A DNA stretch of 64,000 bases from Rhodocyclaceae bacterium (GTDB lineage Bacteria > Pseudomonadota > Gammaproteobacteria > Burkholderiales > Rhodocyclaceae). The stretch's first letter is position 1; every line of letters begins with the position of its first letter. Under the pieces are notes generated by a model. That model did no database searches. It saw nothing but the letters and a program-made list of their open reading frames with translations, and had not been told where the DNA came from. The position numbers and the translations under genes were made by a program. The stretch spans positions 1 to 64,000 of the forward strand of contig VEQK01000006.1 in the NCBI GenBank assembly GCA_018883265.1, in the 5' to 3' direction. This document shows positions 52,240-61,281 of this stretch, one piece after another.

Positions 52240-55200
52240 TCAGGATGTCTTTTCGCGTTTGACCAACCGGGAGAACATCACAGGCAACAGATAGAGCGTA
52301 CATATGGTGGCGGAGATGATGCCACCGACGATCACGACGGCAAACGGCCGTTGCGTTTCCGAACCGATACCGCTCGAGATCGCTGCCGGCAAAAGTCCGA
52401 GTCCGGCCATCAGTGCGGTCATGATGATCGGGCGCATGCGGAGAACCGCACCTTCGCGAACTGCCTGATCAAAGGGTTTTCCGTTCCGGAGCATTTCGAC
52501 AATTTCTTCGACCATGATCACACCATTCTGGATTGCAATACCGGAAACGGCGATGAAGCCGACGGCGGCAGAGATCGAGAGGTGCAACCCGCTGACCGCG
52601 AGGCCGAAGAGGCCACCGATGAGGGTCGTCGGCGCCAGTGCCAGAATGATGGCGGCAATCTTGTAGGAACGGAACATCCAGAACAACAGGCCAAAGATGG
52701 CGACCAGACTGGCCGGTACGATGACCTTGAGGCGAGCCATGGCGCGTTGCTGGTTTTCAAACTGTCCACCCCAGGTCATGGTGTAACCGGGTGGGAGCGC
52801 AACCTCCCGTTTGACTTTGCGTTGCGCTTCCTTGATGAAGCTACCCATGTCGCGGCCGGACAGATTGGCCTTGACGGATACGGCGCGCATACCAGCCTCA
52901 CGCGATATCCGCGATGCCCCCTGTTTGACCTCGATGTTGGCGATTTCGCCGAGCGGGATCGTGTGATTACCATCGCCCGGGAGTTCGATTGCTAGTGAGG
53001 AGATGTCATTGATCGACGCCCGGTTGGCCTGAGACATCCGAACCGTGACGTCATAACGGCGATCACCGTCGTAGAAACCCGTTGCCTCGAAGCCGCCCAT
53101 GGCCGTCTCGAAGGTGCGATTGAGATCAGCGATTGAGATACCGAGTCGTGCCATTTTTTCCCGATCCGGGATCACCGAGATTTCGGTTTGTCCCCCTACC
53201 TGGATCGCTGCCACTTCGACGGCACCCTTGATACCGGCAATGAGGCCTGCAACGTGATCCGCTTTTTCCTGGAGGATATTGAGATCCGGGCCGAAGATCT
53301 TGATCGCGATTTCACCCTTGACGCCGGAGAGCGATTCTTCAACGTTGTCCTGGATGACCTGAGAGAAGTTGGTGGGCACACCGGGCATGGCGTTGAGTCC
53401 GGCGCTCATGTCTTGAACAAGAGCTTCTTTGGTTGCGAATCGCCATTGAGAGCGGGGCGCCAAGTCAACCAAGACCTCTAGGTTGTTCGAGCCTTTGGGG
53501 TCGGTACCCTCATCAGGTCTGCCGACCTGAGTAATAATTTTGCGCGCCTCGGGATAATTGCTGATGTAGGCGCGAACCGAACGCTCTACGTCGCGTGTCT
53601 GATCAATGTGCGTTGCCGGCGGCAGCATGATGGTCAACCAGATATTGCCTTCGTCCAGCTTGGGCAGAAACTCTGTACCGATCACCGGAATCATGAAGAG
53701 TGACGCAATGAGCGCACCTACCACCCGGAAATAGATTTTTCTGGGGGTTGCCAGGAACGCGGCCAACTTCTGCTTGTACTTCTGCTGCCAGCGGTTCATC
53801 CACTCGAGGTGCGGCTCTAGCAGTGGCTCTTTATCCACCATATACGCGAGCAGGGTGGGCACATAGGTGAGCGTCAGAAGAATGGCGCCCAAAAGGGCGC
53901 ATGACAGCGTCAGCGCAACTGGCGAGAAAATTTTGCCTTCAACGCGCTGAAACGTGAAAATCGGTACGAAAGCCAGAATGATGATGGCTTTGGAATAGAG
54001 AATGGGCGAAGCCAGTGTCGAGACAGTATTCTTGAGCGCATTGAGACGCCAAACTGGGCGGTTGTGTCCGAGATGGTCGAACTCGGGTCCCGTCTGCAGT
54101 GTCATCTTGACCATGAGCGCTTCAACCACCACGACGGCGCTATCAATGATGATGCCGAAGTCGACTGCTCCCAGAGAAATGAGATTCGCCGAGACCTTGA
54201 ACAGGTCCATCATGATGAAGACAAAGAGGAGCGTTAACGGAATCAGACTGGCGACGACAAGCGATACCTTGAGGTTGCGCAGAAAAACAACGAGAACACC
54301 GATGACCAGCAATGCACCCAGAATCAGGTTATGGCTAACCGTGTTTACGGTGTTGTTCACCAGCTCGGTCCGGTCATAAAGCGGCCTGATCCTGAAGCCC
54401 GGCGGCATATGCTCCTGGCTATTCAGCCAATCGACTTTCTCGCGCACGCTTTCGATGACGACCGCCGGATTTTCACCGCGCAGCATCATGACGATGCCTT
54501 GGACGACGCCCTCGTGTTGAACCATAGTACCCGCGTCAGCACGCAGCGCGACGGAGACACTACCGGTGATCGGCGCACTGCCTACCACCACATCAGCGAC
54601 ATCTCTCACCAGAATGGCACGACCGTTCTCCGAGCGGACGACGGTGAGCTGGATATCTTCAAGGTTCCGGTAAATCCCGGTGCTACGCAACACGAGGCCT
54701 TCGCTACCGCGTCGCAGAATGCCACCACCGGTACTGTCGTTATTGGCACCGACCGCCTCTGCCAGCTGATTGAGCGTGACACCGTAGCGTCGCATGGCGA
54801 CCGGATCCGCGTTTACCTGAATTTCCTTGACCGTACCGCCGAAGCTGGTGACATCGGCAATGCCCGGCGCGCGCCGGATCACGGGTCGGACGACCCAATC
54901 CTGCACGACGCGGATTTCGTTGAGCGGTGTGCCTTCGGGAGCTTCGATGACATAGCGGAAGATCTCGCCAACGGCGGTAGTCAGCGGTGCAAGCGTCGGC
55001 GTGACACCGGGCGGCAAGGTGACGCCCTGCAGTTTTTCGAGTACCTGGCTTCGGGCAAAGCGATCCTGCGTGCCGTCACTGAAGATCAGGGTAATTACCG
55101 AAAGACCGGTCATCGAGACGGAACGTTGTTGCGTGACGCGCGGCACGCCACTCATCTCCCGCTCGATCGGCAGCGTGACGCTACGCTCGACTTCTTCAGG

Positions 55201-55371
55201 TGCCTTGCCCGGCACCTGGGTGATGACCTGCACCTGGACATCCTGGACATCCGGAAACGCTTCGATCGGCAAATCTTGCAGCGTGCGTATCCCCACGATA
55301 CTCATGATGGCAAACGCCAGCAGAATAAACGCCCGCTGATTGACCGCGAAGTTGACGAGCTGGCGCAGCAT
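52240..55371 (-). CDS. czcA: Heavy-metal RND efflux pump, inner-membrane subunit (CzcA-type)
   Basis: This 1043-residue RND transporter exports metal ions across the envelope together with CzcB and CzcC. It has twelve membrane helices and two large periplasmic loops; TM4 carries the HME-RND signature DFGIIIDSAVVVVE, closest to CzcA/CnrA and unlike the CusA pattern for monovalent Cu/Ag, so divalent cations (Co, Zn, Cd) are most likely. Metal choice cannot be proven from sequence. It overlaps czcB by 1 nt and is the last gene of the operon. Confidence 0.9.
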   Translation of the reverse strand: MLRQLVNFAVNQRAFILLAFAIMSIVGIRTLQDLPIEAFPDVQDVQVQVITQVPGKAPEEVERSVTLPIEREMSGVPRVTQQRSVSMTGLSVITLIFSDGTQDRFARSQVLEKLQGVTLPPGVTPTLAPLTTAVGEIFRYVIEAPEGTPLNEIRVVQDWVVRPVIRRAPGIADVTSFGGTVKEIQVNADPVAMRRYGVTLNQLAEAVGANNDSTGGGILRRGSEGLVLRSTGIYRNLEDIQLTVVRSENGRAILVRDVADVVVGSAPITGSVSVALRADAGTMVQHEGVVQGIVMMLRGENPAVVIESVREKVDWLNSQEHMPPGFRIRPLYDRTELVNNTVNTVSHNLILGALLVIGVLVVFLRNLKVSLVVASLIPLTLLFVFIMMDLFKVSANLISLGAVDFGIIIDSAVVVVEALMVKMTLQTGPEFDHLGHNRPVWRLNALKNTVSTLASPILYSKAIIILAFVPIFTFQRVEGKIFSPVALTLSCALLGAILLTLTYVPTLLAYMVDKEPLLEPHLEWMNRWQQKYKQKLAAFLATPRKIYFRVVGALIASLFMIPVIGTEFLPKLDEGNIWLTIMLPPATHIDQTRDVERSVRAYISNYPEARKIITQVGRPDEGTDPKGSNNLEVLVDLAPRSQWRFATKEALVQDMSAGLNAMPGVPTNFSQVIQDNVEESLSGVKGEIAIKIFGPDLNILQEKADHVAGLIAGIKGAVEVAAIQVGGQTEISVIPDREKMARLGISIADLNRTFETAMGGFEATGFYDGDRRYDVTVRMSQANRASINDISSLAIELPGDGNHTIPLGEIANIEVKQGASRISREAGMRAVSVKANLSGRDMGSFIKEAQRKVKREVALPPGYTMTWGGQFENQQRAMARLKVIVPASLVAIFGLLFWMFRSYKIAAIILALAPTTLIGGLFGLAVSGLHLSISAAVGFIAVSGIAIQNGVIMVEEIVEMLRNGKPFDQAVREGAVLRMRPIIMTALMAGLGLLPAAISSGIGSETQRPFAVVIVGGIISATICTLYLLPVMFSRLVKREKTS

Positions 55372-56717
55372 TACTTGGCGTTCTGGCTAAGTTCGGAGGA
55401 GAGAAGGAGAGCGCCAACCGTGACGACCTTGTCACCCGGTTTGATCTCCGAATCTGGTTTCAGCCAGATCCACTGGTGATCCTGAAATGCCACGTCGACA
55501 CGCTGACGGCGGAATATGCCGGGCTCCTTTTCGACAAACACGGTGGTGTAAATGCCAGTCGTGATCAGCGCCGAAATCGGAATACGGACTACCATCGCCG
55601 CATTCGGATCCAGCAGTTGTGCACGGCCGAACATTTCCGGTTTCAGTTTCATGTCCGGGTTATCGATCTCTGCACGAATCTGCACGCGGCGCATTTGTGG
55701 ATCCAGCATCGGCGAGATGCGCGTGACTTCGGCTTTGAATGTCTGGCCGGGCAGGTTGTCGAAGCTGACCAGCATGGTGTCACCCACGACAATGCCCGCC
55801 GCGCTCTGTTCGGGCGCATCGACGACGACCCAGACGTGCGACAGATCAGAGATCACGGCAACGGGATCCGCCTGATCCGGTCGAACCTCCCGACCCGGGT
55901 TTACATTGATTTTGGCGACCACGCCGCCAATTGGTGCGCGTAGCGTCAGACGTTCGGAATCCGGAGCGGGCTGACCATAGGGCACCAGATTGGCGATACG
56001 TAGATAGGCGCGCTTGGCTTCGGCATCGGCAATTTTGGAATCGGCCTCGGCGACCTCGTAGTCCCGACGGGCAATGGCTTCGCCGGCGAGTAATTCCTTG
56101 GCGCGCTGATAATGGGCTTTCTTGCGCTTCGCATCGGCATCGGCCTTATGCCAGTCGGTCAGGGCGGTGCCGTAATCGGGCGAATCAATGGTGACCAACG
56201 GATCACCGGCTTCTACCCGGTCCCCCAGTTGCGCATGTTGCTGAACGACCCGTCCGCTGAGCGATGGGTGGACCAGGGTCGTGCGCGAGTCATCCATTGA
56301 GACACGTGCCGGAATGGGCGAACCGACTGGTAAAGGCGTTTCGCTGACCGGCTCGGCACGAATAAAGGCAAGCTGTGGGGCACCATTCTTGAAGTGAATC
56401 TCGTCTTCCTTGACCTTGAATGTCGGCAGTTCGGGGCCTTCGCCGATGGAAAAGTAGAGCACCATGATCAGAAAAATCCCGAAAATGCCGGTGTACCAGA
56501 CTTTGTCCTTGAACTCACGGGATTCCTGGTAACGCGTTTTCCAGATCGGAATCTGGGTGGTTAGATAGGCAGTTAATGACACCAGCGTCGGATGATGCCG
56601 AAGCTTTTCCCAAAGCTGTTTCAGTCGTCCGGAGACTTCGTCGGAATGCCAGAAGTCGAGCGCGCCGGACCTGAAGAGCGCCAGGGCACGTTGGATGCGG
56701 ATACGGGCACGATTCAT
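55371..56717 (-). CDS. czcB: Heavy-metal RND membrane-fusion protein (CzcB-type)
   Basis: The 448-residue membrane-fusion protein bridges the RND pump and the outer-membrane channel. It has a cytosolic N-terminal extension of about 75 residues before a single membrane helix (IFGIFLIMVLYFSI), then hairpin and lipoyl-like domains (TLVHPSLSGRVVQQHAQLGDRVEAGDP) and a beta-barrel. The N-terminal extension is longer than in typical CzcB. It overlaps czcC by 4 nt and czcA by 1 nt. Confidence 0.88.
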   Translation of the reverse strand: MNRARIRIQRALALFRSGALDFWHSDEVSGRLKQLWEKLRHHPTLVSLTAYLTTQIPIWKTRYQESREFKDKVWYTGIFGIFLIMVLYFSIGEGPELPTFKVKEDEIHFKNGAPQLAFIRAEPVSETPLPVGSPIPARVSMDDSRTTLVHPSLSGRVVQQHAQLGDRVEAGDPLVTIDSPDYGTALTDWHKADADAKRKKAHYQRAKELLAGEAIARRDYEVAEADSKIADAEAKRAYLRIANLVPYGQPAPDSERLTLRAPIGGVVAKINVNPGREVRPDQADPVAVISDLSHVWVVVDAPEQSAAGIVVGDTMLVSFDNLPGQTFKAEVTRISPMLDPQMRRVQIRAEIDNPDMKLKPEMFGRAQLLDPNAAMVVRIPISALITTGIYTTVFVEKEPGIFRRQRVDVAFQDHQWIWLKPDSEIKPGDKVVTVGALLLSSELSQNAK

Positions 56718-58120
56718 TTGACGTTGGCTCCGGGTAGATCAGGCAACTCCTGACGACCGTTCGGTAGATTAGCGGGGGTGTGCTGCGCCACGGGCGAATC
56801 GTAATGCGCCGGCTTGGTCAGGGTCACGGATTCGGTCAGACTCGCGAGAATGCGGATAGCACCGGAGGCTCGTGCGGCTTCGGCACGGGCAATCACAGCC
56901 TCGACTTCGGCCTGGCGCACGATACGTTTGGTATCCAGATATTCAAAGGTGCTCATCGCGCCACGAGTGTAGGCGACATCGGCAGCCTTATCCGTGCGGC
57001 GGGTGGACTGCAATGCCATCTCATGCAGGCTACGCAGGCGGGCATTGGCCTGATCGAGCTCGTGAATCAGTAGCTTCGATTCCGAGCGCGCGTTGCGTTC
57101 GGTTTGCAGCATGGCAATTTCGGCCTGAGTCATCTCGGCCATGCTGCGCCGGATATCTCCCTCGAAATCGTTGCCGGTGAAGAGCGGGATCGCAATACCA
57201 CCGCCCACCGAGTTGATGACCGTCGGGTTGTTTCGCTCGTAGTGCACCCCCACCGTAAAGTCACGGGTGCGTTGCGCGCGCGCCAGTTCGATGGCCTGCT
57301 TGGCGGCAGAGAGCCGGGCGCGGGCGGCCTGCACATCTGGGCGTTTCTCGGTTGATCCATCCAGTAGTTTTTCGGCATCCTGGTGGCTCATGGCCGGTGG
57401 CCAGTCACCCCGGGTATTCAATAACTGATGCTGCATCTCGTGGCCAAGCAGGCTGGAGAGCATTGCGCTGGCGCGTGATCGGTCACGCCGTGCCATCTGC
57501 GCTTCTGCTAGCAGCCGGGCGCTATCGGCCTCGATGCGACCAAGATCAGCACCTGATAAATCACCCGTCTTGAAGCGGAGCTTGGCCTTTTCACTTACGC
57601 GCTCCGCATGTAACAGATTGGCTTCCGAAATCTGGGCGCGCTGTTCCGCAACCCGCAGGTCCAGCCATGCGGACAGCACCCGCATTTTTTCCTGACGTAT
57701 GGTCTCCTGCAGATCCCACAGGGTGGCCTGGTTCATGTCATTGGCTTTCGCCAGGCGCAGATCCCGTTTGTTGCCACGCTCAAAGGGTTGATCAACCCGC
57801 ACGATCGTGTCCAGCGCGTTCATCTTGAGACCGTACTGATACTGGGAGTTATCGACGCCGCTGGTATTCACCGACATCACGGCATTGGGCCGTGCGCCGG
57901 CGGTGATGATATCGGCGCGGGCGCCTTCGATGACTGCCTGGGCATTCTGGATCTGGGCGTTATGGCGCAGCGCCAGATTTTCGGCTTCCAGATACCCAAT
58001 GCCGACCGGCTGTGAATCTGCCTGTGCGCCGATGGCGATCATGAGCAAAGACGCAAGGAGACCGCCGACCAGGCATTGTCGGACGAGTTGATGAGCGCTA
58101 CGGGAATTTCTATGATGCAT
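56714..58120 (-). CDS. czcC: Outer-membrane channel of the metal RND pump (CzcC/TolC family)
   Basis: The TolC-family channel forms the exit through the outer membrane. ATG 58120 (MHHRNSRSAHQLVRQCLVGG) gives a clear signal peptide (LVGGLLASLLMIAIGAQA); the frame extends 19 residues further upstream, into the regulatory repeats. The mature part has paired OEP repeats (about 50-230 and 260-450). The first gene of czcCBA, with a candidate response-regulator site 17 nt before the ATG. Confidence 0.88.
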   Translation of the reverse strand: MHHRNSRSAHQLVRQCLVGGLLASLLMIAIGAQADSQPVGIGYLEAENLALRHNAQIQNAQAVIEGARADIITAGARPNAVMSVNTSGVDNSQYQYGLKMNALDTIVRVDQPFERGNKRDLRLAKANDMNQATLWDLQETIRQEKMRVLSAWLDLRVAEQRAQISEANLLHAERVSEKAKLRFKTGDLSGADLGRIEADSARLLAEAQMARRDRSRASAMLSSLLGHEMQHQLLNTRGDWPPAMSHQDAEKLLDGSTEKRPDVQAARARLSAAKQAIELARAQRTRDFTVGVHYERNNPTVINSVGGGIAIPLFTGNDFEGDIRRSMAEMTQAEIAMLQTERNARSESKLLIHELDQANARLRSLHEMALQSTRRTDKAADVAYTRGAMSTFEYLDTKRIVRQAEVEAVIARAEAARASGAIRILASLTESVTLTKPAHYDSPVAQHTPANLPNGRQELPDLPGANVK

Positions 58121-58136
58121 TGCGCGCTTATCATGC

Positions 58137-58153
58137 CTTAAGGAAGCCTTAAG
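58137..58153 (-). promoter_or_regulatory. CTTAAG-N5-CTTAAG response-regulator box
   Basis: Two CTTAAG hexamers are separated by exactly 5 bp (11-bp period), the spacing bound by OmpR-family regulators such as PmrA and QseB. Each hexamer is palindromic, so direction is not set. The box lies 17 nt before the chosen czcC start. No two-component genes are in the window. Confidence 0.5.
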
Positions 58154-58187
58154 GTCTATTCGCAGCGCACCACGCAACAGAAACGAA

Positions 58188-58215
58188 AAGGCCCCAGATT
58201 TGACTCTGGGGCCTT
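58188..58215 (-). terminator. Terminator left from the tRNA-Asn gene
   Basis: An 11-bp stem (AAGGCCCCAGA / TCTGGGGCCTT) is followed on the minus strand by TTTTCG. It lies 6 nt beyond the CCA of the tRNA-Asn fragment and would have ended the original tRNA transcript. Confidence 0.6.
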
Positions 58216-58220
58216 GTGTT

Positions 58221-58266
58221 TGGCTCCTCGACCTGGGCTCGAACCAGGGACCTACGGATTAACAGT
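58221..58266 (-). pseudogene. 3' fragment of tRNA-Asn (GTT), attachment site
   Basis: The 46 nt correspond to the 3' half of tRNA-Asn from the anticodon loop (CTGTTAATCC) through the T loop (TTCGAGC) to the encoded CCA. The 5' half is absent, and AT-rich sequence leads into a tyrosine recombinase. This is the pattern of an integrated element boundary whose intact tRNA should lie at the other end, beyond the window. Confidence 0.85.
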
Positions 58267-58343
58267 ACTTAAAAAACGCTTTTCCCGTCTGCTCTCCGAG
58301 GGCGTGATACGCTGGAACCCGCGTGTTTGCTGACCCTCTTGTA

Positions 58344-58374
58344 AACATTAATAAGTGTGTGTTAAATTAATGTT
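58344..58374. promoter_or_regulatory. Inverted repeat upstream of the integrase
   Basis: AACATTAAT and ATTAATGTT form perfect 9-bp arms around a 13-bp spacer, about 55-85 nt before the integrase start. This is a candidate operator, or a recombinase/excisionase arm site. Confidence 0.45.
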
Positions 58375-58384
58375 GAGATGTTTG

Positions 58385-58404
58385 GGTAGGCAGAAGGTAG
58401 GCAG
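58385..58404. repeat. Direct repeats GGTAGGCAG upstream of the integrase
   Basis: Two copies of GGTAGGCAG (58385-58393 and 58396-58404) start 11 bp apart, one helical turn, between the attachment site and the integrase gene. Candidate binding sites for integrase or excisionase. Confidence 0.45.
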
Positions 58405-58427
58405 TTTTGATCACACAGGAGAAACGC

Positions 58428-59828
58428 ATGGAAAACGCACAAGCTCGGGCTGCAACCCGAGGCGACAGCGACAAAGAGAAGACGACGCTCGCAGACCCTC
58501 GGCACGTCAATTTCACGAACGCATTCATTAAAGAAGTCCCGCTGCCCAAAACAGGGCGCGAACATTACTGGGACACCAAAGAGCGCAACCTCGGTTTACG
58601 GGTAACGCCTCGGGGTCGCACCCTCATTATTCGCGTCCGGGTGACGGGTGAGAATTCGAGCAAGGTAAAGGAACGAAATCTCGACGAGCAAAACGACGTT
58701 AAGAAAGCTCGCGACGAAGCCGCTGCGCGACGTGTAGAGCTCCGGAATGGTATTGACCGGGACGAGGAGAGAAAACGCGCTGCGGATCGAATGCACAAGG
58801 AAGAGGCCCTGCGTAAGATCCAGAAGGTAACCCTAGAACAGGCGCTCGAGAATTACATCGCAGCCCGTGCCGAAGGTAAGCCTCTGGGCGACCGCACGAT
58901 CGCCGACTATCGGTACATGATGCGCGGAATGCTGGCCAAGGTTAAGGACGTACCCCTCGAAGAATTCACCCGGCCTTTCTGCGTCGCGCTGATTAAACAA
59001 ATAACTGCTGATATCGTCAAGCGGAGCCAGAAAAGCATTAAGGCGAGCGGTGCCGAGGATCGCAAAGAGCGAACCGGCGTCCGGGCGAATTACGCGCTCC
59101 GGTTGATTCGGCTGCTCTGCCGCACTTATCGGATCGGGAATCAGGAGTGGGGTAAGTTCGAGGGCTTCGACTTCCCGTGGCACGAAGAAAATCCAAGAGT
59201 AACCACCCTCGATAGTGAGTACAACCACGGGACAGCGATATGGAATGCGCTCTCATCGCATCGATGCGACTCGGGTGCGAATTACATTAAAGCTATTCTG
59301 CTGACCGGTTGTCGCCGTAGCGAGCTGTCTGGGTTAAAGGTCGAGCAGGTTAATCTCGACAAGCGGACGATCACGCTGCCGACCACGAAGAACGGGACGG
59401 AGTTTGTTATCCAAATGAGCGACCAGCTCGTCGAGCTCATTACGCCCCTGATGAAGCACGCCGAGACGCGTAAGAATAAGAAACTAGACCGCGCTGGCGA
59501 AGACAAGCTCCCCGGCGAGAAGGTTTTTTCCGGAGCAGGGGATCCGCGTAAGCTCTTGCTCGCTGTCGGCAAGGTGATCGGCGAAGAGTTCACGCTACAC
59601 TCGCTGCGAAAGTATATGACCGACTCAATGATGAGTCTCGGCGTGCCTTACCCTGTCATTAAGTCATGCCTTAACCACAGCATGAAGAAGAGCCGGGACG
59701 TAACGCTCCGCAATTACGCCCACGCAAAGCCAGGGCAGATGCGCGCAGCGTGGCAAAAACACGCCGACGCCGTGGTGCCTACGACTGCGGAAATTATTAA
59801 CCTCGACTCGCGCCGGAGCGCAGCATGA
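58428..59828 (+). CDS. Tyrosine recombinase (integrase)
   Basis: The 466-residue integrase has an N-terminal arm-binding region, a core-binding domain (about 125-215) and a catalytic domain with R296 (TGCRRSEL), H391 and R394 (HSLRKY), H417 and nucleophile Y430 (RNYAHA). ATG 58428 has AGGAG upstream; a TTG at 58407 would add seven residues. It lies next to the tRNA-Asn fragment and should catalyse integration and excision of the element. It overlaps the next gene by 4 nt. Confidence 0.93.
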   Translation: MENAQARAATRGDSDKEKTTLADPRHVNFTNAFIKEVPLPKTGREHYWDTKERNLGLRVTPRGRTLIIRVRVTGENSSKVKERNLDEQNDVKKARDEAAARRVELRNGIDRDEERKRAADRMHKEEALRKIQKVTLEQALENYIAARAEGKPLGDRTIADYRYMMRGMLAKVKDVPLEEFTRPFCVALIKQITADIVKRSQKSIKASGAEDRKERTGVRANYALRLIRLLCRTYRIGNQEWGKFEGFDFPWHEENPRVTTLDSEYNHGTAIWNALSSHRCDSGANYIKAILLTGCRRSELSGLKVEQVNLDKRTITLPTTKNGTEFVIQMSDQLVELITPLMKHAETRKNKKLDRAGEDKLPGEKVFSGAGDPRKLLLAVGKVIGEEFTLHSLRKYMTDSMMSLGVPYPVIKSCLNHSMKKSRDVTLRNYAHAKPGQMRAAWQKHADAVVPTTAEIINLDSRRSAA

Positions 59829-60331
59829 GCAAGTACAAACTCAAACGCTTAATTGACCAGTTCACCGAAAACCCACGGGAGCACCAAAACGCGAGCAACG
59901 TGCGCCGTCTCTACGACGACAAGAAAAAGGAGCTCCGGGTCGAGACCGCTCTGCCGAGCGTTAAGGAATTCGAGCGGCGAAAGTTCCGTTTCGGCACCGC
60001 TTCGGAAAGCTGGGCCGCTCTGCACCAGATCGCGAAGGCAATAGAGGAGGGCAAGCCCATCCCCGCAGTCCCGGCGGTTTGGTTACTCTCTGCACTCAAC
60101 GCCATGGCCGAGGATAGTCCGAAGGAGCTCGTCCGGGCACTCGGCTTTGTGCAGAAGGGGAGATCCCGCACGCTTAATCATTTCGACGTGCTCAACCGCA
60201 TGGCGTTTTTGATTGAGAAGGAGGGGCTTCCGCAGACCGAAGCGGCCCGAGTTTGTGCGAGTGAGTTCGGCTGTCACTTCGAGACGGCGCTCTATTACTG
60301 GCGGAAAAAACGGGACGTTTTCTCAAAGTAA
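59825..60331 (+). CDS. Unknown mobile-element protein, paralogue A
   Basis: A 168-residue basic, soluble protein coupled to the integrase (ATGA). Its region from GTASESWAALHQIAKAIEEG to ETALYYWRKK aligns along its length with the product at 60711-61061 (GTVTESWAALESLAEALMKG to KTAYRWYRAE), so the two are paralogues. The C-terminal part (TEAARVCASEFGCHFETALYYWRK) resembles a helix-turn-helix. No family recognised. Confidence 0.7.
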   Translation: MSKYKLKRLIDQFTENPREHQNASNVRRLYDDKKKELRVETALPSVKEFERRKFRFGTASESWAALHQIAKAIEEGKPIPAVPAVWLLSALNAMAEDSPKELVRALGFVQKGRSRTLNHFDVLNRMAFLIEKEGLPQTEAARVCASEFGCHFETALYYWRKKRDVFSK

Positions 60332-60387
60332 GCACAAGTAAAAATAAATTTGAATTAATCAAAGTCCGCTCTTAAACTAACCCCATC

Positions 60388-60410
60388 GCCGCATCCGTGC
60401 GGCACTTTTT
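60388..60410 (+). terminator. Rho-independent terminator
   Basis: A 6-bp stem GCCGCA/TGCGGC with loop TCCG is followed by ACTTTTT. It lies 57 nt after the paralogue A stop and ends the integrase transcript, separating it from the HTH gene. Confidence 0.65.
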
Positions 60411-60461
60411 AACCCTCGCATATTAGTAAATCATCGTAATTCCTAACTTGGAGAAGTAACC

Positions 60462-60686
60462 ATGACAAAGAAGCAAAACAAGGCGGTAACAGTCGACCTC
60501 AATCAACTGCTCACAGTGCAAGAGCTCTGCGAGATCCTGCATTGCCACCCGGTAACGCTCTGTTACCACCGCCGCAACAACACCGGACTGCCGTTTATGA
60601 AACTCGGTCGCCGCGTTTACTACCGCCGCGCTGACGTTGAGGCGCTCCTCGCGAGCAACTTCCGTGGCGTACCGGTCGCAGCCTAA
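60462..60686 (+). CDS. AlpA/Xis-like helix-turn-helix protein
   Basis: The 74-residue product has a MerR-like HTH_17 domain (LLTVQELCEILHCHPVTLCYHRR, LPFMKLGRRVYYRRADVEALL). Such proteins in mobile elements act as excisionases or integrase activators. GGAG lies upstream of the ATG. It is the first gene of the second transcript and is followed by paralogue B. Confidence 0.8.
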   Translation: MTKKQNKAVTVDLNQLLTVQELCEILHCHPVTLCYHRRNNTGLPFMKLGRRVYYRRADVEALLASNFRGVPVAA

Positions 60687-60710
60687 ACATTGATCACACA
60701 GGAGAAAACA

Positions 60711-61061
60711 ATGGGAACATATTCACCAAAGCCCGGAACAGTTACGGAATCATGGGCCGCGCTTGAAAGCCTAGCCGAAGCGCTCATGAAAGGAGCGACA
60801 CCTCCGAAAGCCGCCGCAAAATGGTTTGCAGAGGCGGTTACACACAGCCGCAGCCGCGACCCGCTACAGCTCGTTCGCGATCTGGGGCTCTACGTTCACG
60901 GACGCCGCCGTGTTGCAAATGTTGAGCGCCTCACCGAGCTGGTTAACAAGCTGATCCAGAGCGGTAATTCAATCATGCACGCTTGTGAATTGGCCGCTGC
61001 TCGCATGGGTTGCTCAACCAAAACCGCATACCGCTGGTACCGCGCGGAGGTGAAGAAATGA
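60711..61061 (+). CDS. Unknown mobile-element protein, paralogue B
   Basis: A 116-residue protein homologous to paralogue A but without its N-terminal 55 residues. It ends with a helix-turn-helix-like segment (HACELAAARMGCSTKTAYRWYR). ATG 60711 follows the leader TTGATCACACAGGAG, shared with the integrase. It overlaps the next small gene by 4 nt. Confidence 0.65.
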   Translation: MGTYSPKPGTVTESWAALESLAEALMKGATPPKAAAKWFAEAVTHSRSRDPLQLVRDLGLYVHGRRRVANVERLTELVNKLIQSGNSIMHACELAAARMGCSTKTAYRWYRAEVKK

Positions 61062-61216
61062 AGAAGTTATCGCAAGGAGGTGCTCGTGAGGGAGCAGGTC
61101 ACAAGCTCTTATACGGGGAAGAGACAAAGTGCATGCGCGTGCCGGTTAGCCGCGTGGCCGCAGTCCGAGCCTTTTTGTACTCGCTGCTCGACGAAGAGAG
61201 AAAAGCCAAACGCTAG
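61058..61216 (+). CDS. Small basic protein with GGAREGAG motif
   Basis: A 52-residue protein (MKKLSQGGAREGAGHKLLYG, MRVPVSRVAAVRAFL). The glycine-rich GGARxGAG motif followed by a MRVP strand recurs in small phage and plasmid proteins of unknown function. Its ATG overlaps the paralogue B stop. Confidence 0.6.
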   Translation: MKKLSQGGAREGAGHKLLYGEETKCMRVPVSRVAAVRAFLYSLLDEERKAKR

Positions 61217-61223
61217 AAAAGGT

Positions 61224-61247
61224 GAAGCCCGGCTGCAACCGGGCTTC
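61224..61247 (+). other. Strong hairpin between small genes
   Basis: A 9-bp stem GAAGCCCGG/CCGGGCTTC with a 6-nt loop lies just after the 52-residue gene. There is no T-run, so it is more likely an attenuator, RNA-processing or stability element than a terminator. Confidence 0.45.
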
Positions 61248-61281
61248 GAGTCGATTTAATCACACAGGAAAGAGTTCTTAA

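Noticed and set aside
54331-55479. 382-residue frame on the plus strand
   Set aside because: Antisense to czcA, with no domain features of its own.
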